DNA of 41,976 nucleotides, taken from contig MERI01000180.1 of the NCBI GenBank assembly GCA_001772005.1, positions 1 to 41,976 of the forward strand, in the 5' to 3' direction. Below the pieces are notes generated by a model. That model saw only the letters and a list, made by a program, of their open reading frames with translations, was not told the DNA's origin and ran no database searches. This DNA is from Betaproteobacteria bacterium RIFCSPLOWO2_12_FULL_62_58 (GTDB lineage Bacteria; Pseudomonadota; Gammaproteobacteria; Burkholderiales; SG8-41). Positions 8,361 through 15,036 of the stretch are shown here, piece after piece. Each line of letters begins with the position of its first letter. Positions within the stretch are counted from its first letter, which is position 1. The translations under genes were made by a program, and so were the position numbers.

Positions 8361-9428
8361 ATGCCCTTGCTGCTCGACAACGACGATGTTCAAAAGGTCT
8401 TCAGCGTGCAGACGTGCCTGGAGGCGCTGGAGCAGGCGTACCTCGCGCAGGCGAAAGGCGCCGCGGTGGTGCGCGCGCGCAGCCAGACCTACGTCCCGCT
8501 CGACGAGCCGGATGTTCAATACTGCCTGAAGACGATGGATGGCTCGCTGCCGGAGACCGGTTACATGACGCTGCGGCTCACTTCCGATGTGGTGAGCGAG
8601 GCCAGGGTCAACGGCGTCCCGCGGCGCGAAAAGCTCGCGCGCGGGCCCGGCGGCACGTACTGCGGGCTCATCATCCTGTTCAGCCTCAGAGAGCTCGCGC
8701 CAGTCGCGATCATTCACGACGGCTACATCCAGGTCTACCGCGTGGCGTGCACCAGCGCGCTGAGCGCGAAGCTGCTGGCGCGCCAGGATGCCGGCGACCT
8801 CGGCCTCCTCGGTTCCTCCGGCCAGGCATGGGCGCATCTCGTCGCGATGAACGCGGTCTGCAGGCTGCGCCGCGTAAACGTCTTCAGCCCCAACCCCGAG
8901 CGGCGTGAGATCTTCGCCGAGCGCGCGCGGCGCGAGCTGGGCGTCGCGGCTCATGCGGTGGCGAGCGCGCGGCAAGCCGTCGAGGGCTCCGACCTGGTGG
9001 TCGCGGCGACCAACACCAGCGCGCCCGTGGTGGACGGCCACTGGCTCGCGTCCGGCGCGCACGTGATCTCCATCGTGAGCGGCGACCAGAAGACGCAGCG
9101 CCGCGAGCTCGACGACGAGACCATGCGCCGCGCCGCGGTGGTGGTCGCGCACTCGAAGCAGATCGCGCGCGACACGAACCAGGGTGACCTCGCCGTGCCG
9201 GTGGGAAAGGGCATCCTTACCTGGGACGCGATCCACGACCTTTGCGAGCTGGTGGCCGGCCGCGCGCCCCGGCGCAATAGCCCGCAGGAAATCACCGTGT
9301 TCAAGAACAACGTCGGGCTCGGGCTGCAGTTCGCCGCGATCGCCCCGCGCGTCTACGAGCTTGCGCGCCGGGCCGGCATCGGGCGCGAGCTGCCGGGCGA
9401 ATGGTTCCTCGAAAGGATGAAGCCATGA
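8361..9428 (+). CDS. Ornithine cyclodeaminase / mu-crystallin family dehydrogenase
   Basis: 355 residues. The N-terminal dimerisation half contains YMTLRLTSDVVSEARVNG; the Rossmann half has LGLLGSSGQAWAHL (dinucleotide loop), VFSPNPERRE and the SDLVVAATNTSAPVVDG stretch common to the family. Members use NAD(P) to make or reduce cyclic imines (ornithine to proline, alanopine-like or ketimine reduction). The substrate here is not predictable. It follows the Bug and the comA remnant on the same strand and may belong to the same transcription unit. GGAGG lies 10 nt upstream of the ATG. A copy of the 153-bp repeat begins 12 nt after its stop. Confidence 0.82.
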   Translation: MPLLLDNDDVQKVFSVQTCLEALEQAYLAQAKGAAVVRARSQTYVPLDEPDVQYCLKTMDGSLPETGYMTLRLTSDVVSEARVNGVPRREKLARGPGGTYCGLIILFSLRELAPVAIIHDGYIQVYRVACTSALSAKLLARQDAGDLGLLGSSGQAWAHLVAMNAVCRLRRVNVFSPNPERREIFAERARRELGVAAHAVASARQAVEGSDLVVAATNTSAPVVDGHWLASGAHVISIVSGDQKTQRRELDDETMRRAAVVVAHSKQIARDTNQGDLAVPVGKGILTWDAIHDLCELVAGRAPRRNSPQEITVFKNNVGLGLQFAAIAPRVYELARRAGIGRELPGEWFLERMKP

Positions 9429-9440
9429 ACACACACGAAC

Positions 9441-9593
9441 GAAATTCAATCCATCCGCGATCCCGCCGCGCCGAGCCGAGGCGCCGGGAGCGGGTATGCC
9501 GGAGGTTCCGGACTGCGCATCGTGGGTCTTATGTTCATGCTTGCTTCCCCCTGCCCGGGAGAGGACCGCGTCCGAGCGGGCATTGAGCGGATT
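9441..9593. repeat. Dispersed 153-bp repeat, copy B
   Basis: Second copy of the element at 2410-2562, same orientation and same spacing behind a stop codon, with scattered single-base differences. The two copies bracket the regulator, the catabolic run and the cyclodeaminase (about 7 kb), so recombination between them would remove or duplicate this whole block. Confidence 0.85.
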
Positions 9594-10047
9594 TAGCGGT
9601 CAATTAAATCGCCTGTAACGCCATTCTGGCCGCGTGCTGCGCGTTCGCATCCAATGTTGTATTGCCGCAGACCTAGCCGCTGCTGAATGTCGTGCTTGGC
9701 AAGGTCGGCTTCATACAGCGATCGGGCGTGGTTGATACCGAGGAGCAGCAGGACGCCGCCCTCGCCGTCATCAGTGGACAATAGCGGATTCGCAGTCTAT
9801 GAATGGAGCGGCGGTTGCGGGGGCGGACACGCTTCCGCTTTGGCGCGCGCCGCCGTCTTGCGCGCATGCCTGCCTTTGCCCTGGTTTGCGCTCCGGTCCC
9901 ATACTGGACGAAACGCGCCAACCACGGTCAAGCGGGACCGGAACCCGGCAGACGAATAAGAGGGTGCCTCACTCAGACACCGAGCCCATTTAACTCCTTA
10001 GTGTAAACTTGGTATGTTTGGTTATGAGCTTCAGGCTTTCATCGGCG
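9594..10047. other. Intergenic region without a recognisable gene
   Basis: No frame shows a known domain. A 62-residue minus-strand frame (9593-9781) has no ribosome site and no match I recognise. The right end is AT-richer, with TAACTCCTTAGTGTAAAC near 9991, and could hold the promoter for mtnA. Confidence 0.5.
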
Positions 10048-10128
10048 TACCCCTCAAGTACCCGTCAAGTACCCCTCAAGGGGGTATTAAAAAGAACGGG
10101 TATTGAGAAGAAGGGGTATTGAGAAGAA
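10048..10128. repeat. Compound tandem array: three 11-mers then three 16-mers
   Basis: Three copies of TACCC(C/G)TCAAG (10048-10080) are followed without a gap by three copies of (G/C)GGGTATT(G/A)A(G/A)AAGAA (10081-10128). GGGGTA in the second unit is the reverse complement of TACCCC in the first, so the two blocks can pair into a long interrupted hairpin. The array lies about 85 nt upstream of the mtnA start. Confidence 0.85.
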
Positions 10129-10139
10129 TTCATCTGCAT

Positions 10140-10175
10140 TAGGAGTTTGTCCGACCTAAGTCCGACAAACTCCTA
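10140..10175. repeat. Palindromic element upstream of mtnA (copy 1 of a dispersed hairpin)
   Basis: Perfect 12-bp arms TAGGAGTTTGTC and GACAAACTCCTA around a 12-nt loop. The right arm with its flanking bases, CCGACAAACTCCTA, recurs in a second hairpin at 35401-35434. It could act as an RNA hairpin in the mtnA leader or be a REP-like dispersed palindrome. Confidence 0.75.
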
Positions 10176-10213
10176 GAGTCCTCGATCTTGTTGCGAGCTG
10201 CTGGAGTGCAATA

Positions 10214-11260
10214 TTGGCTGCGTTCGACACGCTGCGCTGGCGCGACGGCAAGCTCGAGATGCTCGACCAGCGTGCGCTGCCGGATCATTGTCTCTACCTC
10301 GCGTTCGATTCGGCGCAAGGCGTGGCAGCCGCTATCCGCGATATGGTGGTGCGCGGCGCGCCGGCGATCGGCTGCGCCGCCGCCTACGGCATCGCGCTTG
10401 AAGCGCGGCGCTTGCAACAAGAGCCGAAAGACATCTTCGCAACGGGCCTCGATCAGGCTTTCCATGTGCTCGCCCAAAGCCGCCCGACGGCGGTCAACCT
10501 GTTCTGGGCGCTCGAGCGCATGCGCGCACGACTGAACGCCTTGCGGGAAAGCGGGCAAACCGAAATCGCCGCAGCGCTCCTCGAGGAAGCACGGGCAATC
10601 AGCGCAGAGGATGTCCGTCTCAACCGCCGGATGGGAGAACACGGCAGCGCGCTCCTCCGCGACGGCGCGCGCGTGCTGACCCACTGCAATGCCGGCGCGC
10701 TCGCCACCGCCGGCCATGGCACCGCGCTTGGCGTGATCCGCTCGGCCGTCGCGTCCGGAAAAAAGATCAGCGTAATCGTCGATGAAACCCGGCCCTTCCT
10801 CCAGGGCGCGCGGCTCACGGCGTGGGAACTGCAGCAGGACGATATTCCAGTCACCCTGATCGCGGATAACGCGGCGGGGTTCCTCATCAGCCGTCGCGAG
10901 ATCGACGCGGTCATCGTCGGCGCCGACCGGGTGGCGGCAAACGGGGACGTCGCGAACAAGATCGGCACCTACAGCGTGGCGGTGCTGGCGCGGCGTCACG
11001 CCGTCCCGTTCTACGTCGCTTGTCCTTTGTCGACGATAGACCAGCGCATCGCGAGCGGCGCCGACATTCCGATCGAGGAGCGTGGACCGGAGGAAGTCAC
11101 GGGCTACGGGGCAGTGCGCTGGGCGCCGCCTGGCATCGACGTCAGAAACCCGGTGTTCGACGTGACACCGGCGGAACTGGTGACTGCGCTGATTACGGAA
11201 AAAGGCGTGACGTGGGCGCCCGATGAAACGAAAATCGCGGCGCTGTTCAACAGTAAATAA
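10214..11260 (+). CDS. mtnA: S-methyl-5-thioribose-1-phosphate isomerase
   Basis: 348 residues, cytosolic. It converts methylthioribose-1-phosphate to methylthioribulose-1-phosphate in the methionine salvage pathway. Diagnostic features are RGAPAIG (47-53), the catalytic cysteine in THCNAGALAT (Cys158) and the catalytic aspartate in GADRVAANGD (Asp238), both at the positions expected from characterised MtnA enzymes. The start is a TTG with no good ribosome site; no ATG or GTG gives a better N-terminus, and AAFDTLRWRDGKLEMLDQR matches the usual beginning. No other salvage gene (mtnB, C, D, K or P) lies in the window. The unusual repeat array and hairpin upstream may affect its expression. Confidence 0.93.
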   Translation: MAAFDTLRWRDGKLEMLDQRALPDHCLYLAFDSAQGVAAAIRDMVVRGAPAIGCAAAYGIALEARRLQQEPKDIFATGLDQAFHVLAQSRPTAVNLFWALERMRARLNALRESGQTEIAAALLEEARAISAEDVRLNRRMGEHGSALLRDGARVLTHCNAGALATAGHGTALGVIRSAVASGKKISVIVDETRPFLQGARLTAWELQQDDIPVTLIADNAAGFLISRREIDAVIVGADRVAANGDVANKIGTYSVAVLARRHAVPFYVACPLSTIDQRIASGADIPIEERGPEEVTGYGAVRWAPPGIDVRNPVFDVTPAELVTALITEKGVTWAPDETKIAALFNSK

Positions 11261-11414
11261 AAGGGGCCAATAGCCAATGACGCTACCTTAAGCAGAAAGG
11301 TGCGTACGACCATGGCTCAGAAGATGTGTCGTTCCCGTGAATGAGCCTGCCCCCGAATGCTTTAATCGGGGGGGAACCTATACGGCGCGTCATCTTGCGT
11401 GAACCATCCTATGG

Positions 11415-11434
11415 ATTCCCGATTGCTCGGGAAT
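11415..11434. repeat. dRS3-like inverted repeat
   Basis: ATTCCC, eight bases, GGGAAT, with the inner GA/TC extending the stem to 8 bp. This equals the 20-bp dRS3 consensus ATTCCC-N8-GGGAAT known from Neisseria. A smaller CCCCCGA/TCGGGGG hairpin lies at 11350-11372. Together they fill the intergenic region behind mtnA. Confidence 0.6.
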
Positions 11435-11467
11435 GACAACGCGTCAGCGGCGAGCTGCCGACTCTTT

Positions 11468-11516
11468 ACCGTTCACTGCTAACCGTTGACTGTTCACCGT
11501 TCACCGCTTACCGCTC
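11468..11516. repeat. Heptamer tandem repeat, seven units
   Basis: Seven consecutive 7-nt units of the form AC(C/T)G(C/T)T(N) or close variants (ACCGTTC, ACTGCTA, ACCGTTG, ACTGTTC, ACCGTTC, ACCGCTT, ACCGCTC). The array lies directly behind the 3' end of the FabG-like gene. Arrays with the same period and a related unit occur near 34.0-34.1 kb. Confidence 0.85.
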
Positions 11517-11523
11517 ACGCCCT

Positions 11524-12264
11524 TTAAATCGTCAGCCCGCCGCTCACTTCGATCACGGCGCCGTTGATGTAACTCGCCTCGTCGGAAGCCAGAAACGCGA
11601 AGGTGTTGGCGATTTCCTCGGGTTTGCCGAGACGGCCGAGCGGCACTTTTTCTTCGAGCGCGCGCAGCACCCGCTCGGGTATGGTGCCGAGTATGCTGGT
11701 GGCGACGAAGCCCGGACACACCGCGTTGGCGCGTATGCCCTTCCTGCCGAGCTCGCGCGCCCAGGTTTTCATCATGCCGATCACGCCGAACTTGCTGGCC
11801 GCGTAGTTGGTCTGGCCGAAGTTGCCGTGGAGGCCCACGATCGAGGAAGCGTTCAGAATCACTCCCGACTGCTGCTGCAGCATGGTGTCCACCACCGCCC
11901 GGGTGCAGTTGTAGACGCCTTTGAGGTTGATCTCGATGACCTGGTCGAACTGGTCCTCGGTCATGTTCTTGAGCTGGCTGTCCATCACGATGCCGGCGTT
12001 GTTCACCAGGCAGTCCACCCGCCCCCACTTGGCGACAGTGACTTCAACCATCAGCTTTAACGCCTGGATGTCGCGCACGTCTGCGACATAGCCAAACGCG
12101 TCCCCCCGGGTTTCCTTGCACAACTGGACCGTTTCCTCGATCCATTCCGGCGTCAAATCGCAAACCACCACCTTGGCGCCTTCGTTGGCAAATTTGACGG
12201 CTGTTGCCTGGCCGATACCCCTGCCCGCTCCCGTGATAATCGCCACCTTGTCCTGTAGCCTCAT
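11524..12264 (-). CDS. FabG-like short-chain dehydrogenase/reductase
   Basis: 246 residues, classical SDR. It has TGAGRGIGQ (dinucleotide loop near residues 12-20), NNAG, the catalytic Ser in ASSIVG, and Tyr-x-x-x-Lys in YAASK. The end (ASYINGAVIEVSGGLTI) is the normal FabG-type C-terminus. Such enzymes reduce 3-oxoacyl thioesters or other ketones with NAD(P)H. There are no fatty-acid synthesis genes around it, so a role in hydroxyacyl-CoA or alcohol metabolism is as likely as in lipid synthesis. ATG at 12264 follows AGGGGGCGC. A plausible promoter lies 50-80 nt upstream. Confidence 0.88.
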   Translation of the reverse strand: MRLQDKVAIITGAGRGIGQATAVKFANEGAKVVVCDLTPEWIEETVQLCKETRGDAFGYVADVRDIQALKLMVEVTVAKWGRVDCLVNNAGIVMDSQLKNMTEDQFDQVIEINLKGVYNCTRAVVDTMLQQQSGVILNASSIVGLHGNFGQTNYAASKFGVIGMMKTWARELGRKGIRANAVCPGFVATSILGTIPERVLRALEEKVPLGRLGKPEEIANTFAFLASDEASYINGAVIEVSGGLTI

Positions 12265-12313
12265 GCGCCCCCTTGTTGGGAATTGTCAGCAAGCAACGGT
12301 AGTTGCAGCGCAC

Positions 12314-12342
12314 AATTTATATGATTTTGGCGCAACGCACAA
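12314..12342 (-). promoter_or_regulatory. Candidate sigma-70 promoter for the FabG-like gene
   Basis: On the minus strand TTGTGC (12342-12337), 17-nt spacer, TAAATT (12319-12314); predicted transcript start about 40 nt before the ATG. The surrounding sequence is clearly AT-richer than its neighbours. Confidence 0.4.
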
Positions 12343-12551
12343 TAACGCTAACGTAATAACACAAGCTGTACTTTATTGCGTTATCCATGCCACAACCTAT
12401 GGGGAAACCGTATGTTCTTGCAATGCAGGCACGTGCACCAGAATAGAGCGGAGAAGTGTTCTTTAAGCTATTGATTGTTAGAAGCTTTATGTGGACGCGG
12501 CGGAGGTCATGCGCTCAAACAGCTCGATAATGTCCTGATTCTTAATTCAGA

Positions 12552-13113
<562 letters not shown>

Positions 13114-13175
13114 CTTATTCCCATTTGATTGTTTCTGCAAACCCTTATGTGAAGGCATTGTCACACGCTGCGCAT

Positions 13176-13496
13176 TTAGTGCGCACGTGCTGCGTCTTCC
13201 GCCGTTTCCGCCCATGGCTTGATCTTCGCCAAAGTCTTCGCGAGTGTCGCCTTCGCGATTTCGGTGTCGTAGTCGGCCTGCAGGCGCAGCCACCAGCCAT
13301 CCGAAAGTCCGAAGAACCGGCACAGCCGCAGATCGGTATCGGCAGTAATCGCGCGCCGGCCAGCGAGAATCTCGCCGATGCGCTGTGCGGGCACGCCGAT
13401 CTCCTTCGCCAGCCGGTAATTGCTCATTCCCAGCGGCTTCAGGAACTCCTCTGCCAGCATCTCGCCGGGCGAAACGGGTTTCAGTTTCCTGCTCAT
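13176..13496 (-). CDS. higA: HigA-type antitoxin
   Basis: 106 residues from ATG 13496, with GGAGG 6 nt upstream. An Xre-family helix-turn-helix occupies residues about 10-65 (SPGEMLAEEFLKPLGMSNYR, VPAQRIGEILAGRRAITADT). The stretch FFGLSDGWWLRLQADYD is the usual HigA/VapI signature. Normally HigA binds and neutralises the ribosome-dependent RNase HigB, encoded just upstream, and represses the operon. Only the last codons of higB remain here, so this is an orphan antitoxin. It may persist as an anti-addiction protein or as a repressor. Confidence 0.88.
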   Translation of the reverse strand: MSRKLKPVSPGEMLAEEFLKPLGMSNYRLAKEIGVPAQRIGEILAGRRAITADTDLRLCRFFGLSDGWWLRLQADYDTEIAKATLAKTLAKIKPWAETAEDAARAH

Positions 13497-13507
13497 GTCT
13501 GCCTCCG

Positions 13508-13580
13508 TCAGTGGTAGTCCACGAACTCGACGTCTTCGGCGTCGGCGCACTTGAACATCTTGATCGCCACCGTGCAATAG
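13508..13580 (-). pseudogene. higB toxin C-terminal remnant
   Basis: Upstream of higA one frame ends MFKCADAEDVEFVDYH-stop, matching the usual HigB C-terminus (...DVEIVDYH). The stop lies 11 nt before the higA ATG, the normal spacing of a higBA operon. Upstream of this stump the sequence no longer resembles HigB and no start is present, so the RNase is lost. Confidence 0.65.
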
Positions 13581-13750
13581 TAACGTGTGGCGTGATTAAC
13601 GTCAAACGTGATGATTACCGGCGCCGCTCTTGCCTCGACCCGGACAGGCAATCCGCTTGGTCAGCAGACCGCCGCCGGAATCCGCTAGTGTTTCCTCGAG
13701 CATCTGGGGCACTGGGCGCCCGAGCCCGCCGGGCGGGGCGCAGCTCTGTA

Positions 13751-13779
13751 TTTACATTGTCACTACAAGTTCGTATACT
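13751..13779 (+). promoter_or_regulatory. Sigma-70 promoter of the tacAT-like operon
   Basis: TTTACA (13751-13756), exactly 17 nt, TATACT (13774-13779); transcription would start about 20 nt before the antitoxin ATG. The palindrome GTATAC within the -10 region is a natural site for autorepression by the ribbon-helix-helix antitoxin. Confidence 0.7.
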
Positions 13780-13807
13780 CGCTGTCCCTACGTTGGAGAT
13801 TGCCGCC

Positions 13808-14080
13808 ATGCCTGCCGTCCGGGACACCACCATCAATATCCGCGCGCGTCGCTCGCAACAGGAACTGATCGACCGCGCCGCGCGTCTCGCGGGGCGGAAT
13901 CGCAGCGACTTCATGCTGGAGGCCGCTTGCGAACGGGCACAGCACCTGTTGCTCGACCGGTCGTTCTTCGGCCTCGACGGCAAGGCCTACCGGCGCTTCC
14001 TGAAGATGCTCGACGAGCCGGCGCGGCTGAACGCGGCGCTCAAGCGCCTGCTGGCCTCGCGGTCGCCTTGGGAGCGCTAG
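13808..14080 (+). CDS. DUF1778 ribbon-helix-helix antitoxin (TacA-like)
   Basis: 90 residues. The N-terminal ribbon-helix-helix (TTINIRARRSQQELIDRAAR, then GRNRSDFMLEAACERA) is the DUF1778/TacA signature, and the C-terminal tail (residues 55-90) would wrap the toxin. It starts at ATG 13808 with TTGGAGA upstream. The stop and the toxin's GTG start are separated by one base, the usual coupled arrangement. TacA proteins neutralise their acetyltransferase partner and repress the operon as a complex. Confidence 0.88.
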   Translation: MPAVRDTTINIRARRSQQELIDRAARLAGRNRSDFMLEAACERAQHLLLDRSFFGLDGKAYRRFLKMLDEPARLNAALKRLLASRSPWER

Positions 14081-14081
14081 C

Positions 14082-14582
14082 GTGCGGCCCGGCGGGCCGC
14101 TTTCTGCGCCCGAGCCGCTTGTCGACCGGCATCTGATCGATGAGTTCCGTTGCACCGAGCCGGACCTGGAGCGCTGGCTCAAACAGCGTGCGCGCCGCAA
14201 TCAGCTCGAAGGCGCGTCGCGTACCTTTGTCGTCTGCCAGGGCCTGCGCGTTGTCGGCTACTACTGCCTCGCGGCCGGCGCCGTCGCGCACGCCGCCGCG
14301 CCGGGCAACATCCGCCGCAACATGCCCGACCCGGTTCCGGTGATGGTCCTGGGACGGCTTGCCGTGGACACCGGTTGGGCCGGCCGCGGAGTCGGCCAGG
14401 GCCTGCTCAAAGACGCGATCCTGCGCACCGTGCGGGTCGCTGGCGAAACCGGCGTCCGCGCCCTTCTGGCTCACGCCATGTCGCCCACGGCGAAGGCGTT
14501 CTATCTGAAGAACGGCTTCCGGGAGTCGCCGATCGAACCGCTGACGGTGATGCTGAATGTGGCAGCGCTCGCGCGCGAGTAG
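14082..14582 (+). CDS. GNAT-type toxin (TacT-like, tRNA-acetylating)
   Basis: 166 residues from a GTG start directly behind the antitoxin. The acetyl-CoA loop is in LGRLAVDTGWAGRGVGQGLL (R-G-V-G-Q-G), and the catalytic tyrosine in KAFYLKNGF. Length and partner match the TacT/AtaT/ItaT class, which block translation by acetylating the amino group of charged tRNAs. The coding frame looks intact, so the module may be active. It abuts a fragment of an IS91-family transposase gene, whose start lies within about 15 nt of the toxin stop. Confidence 0.86.
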   Translation: MRPGGPLSAPEPLVDRHLIDEFRCTEPDLERWLKQRARRNQLEGASRTFVVCQGLRVVGYYCLAAGAVAHAAAPGNIRRNMPDPVPVMVLGRLAVDTGWAGRGVGQGLLKDAILRTVRVAGETGVRALLAHAMSPTAKAFYLKNGFRESPIEPLTVMLNVAALARE

Positions 14583-14590
14583 TCCGCCCG

Positions 14591-14851
14591 GCTGGCGAAC
14601 TTCAACCCCCACCTTTGCGTGCTCGCGGCCGACGGGGCGTTTCTTCCAGATGGCGCATTCGTAGCCCTGCCGCCGGTTCCAGAGGGGTTGCTCGCGGGAT
14701 TCGCGCCATTTTGACGTAGCCGGCATTGCCGATCAGCCGAGCACAGGCGCAACATGCTTCCCGGCGCAATGTTCGGCAGCGCTGAATCAGCGCGAAACCG
14801 TCGCCATCGGCCAGACGCGCGAAAAGCGCAGGACTGAATTTCTTATCGTTA
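14591..14851 (+). mobile_element. IS91-family transposase fragment, left copy
   Basis: Frame from about 14592 reads LANFNPHLCVLAADG..FLPDG..VALPPVPEGLLAGF, then a stop. This is the core of a Y2 (IS91/ISCR-type) transposase around the HUH metal motif; here the motif is His-Leu-Cys instead of His-x-His, so it is inactivated. About 140 bp of non-coding sequence follows. The whole 254-bp block recurs, directly oriented, at 20297-20551. The two blocks bracket the ATPase/HD-GHKL pair. The following 14852-15036 stretch holds no gene but may carry the promoter of the ATPase gene (CTATAC near 14996). Confidence 0.75.
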
Positions 14852-15036
14852 GTTTACGGCCCCGCTCGTCAATGCGCAGTTGCTCTACGGGGCGTCAGAC
14901 TCCTCGGTTTCTCGCGCCATGCATTCACGCTTTGTAAATGCACTGTGGGCGGCGCAGAATAATCGTCGTTTGTTCCCAATGACAAGCCAGTACGCTATAC
15001 GGAAAGGGGTACTGAGTTTGCGATGAGGAGTGGAAG

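Noticed and set aside
9593-9781. 62-codon minus-strand frame
   Set aside because: No ribosome site and no recognisable motif; kept only as part of the intergenic description.
10048-10128. CRISPR-like array
   Set aside because: Units of 11 and 16 nt abut without spacers, and no cas genes are present.
12484-12540. Minus-strand tail ending NQDIIELFERMTSAAST before a stop
   Set aside because: Too short to identify and with no start; could be a gene end left after deletion, but nothing supports a family.
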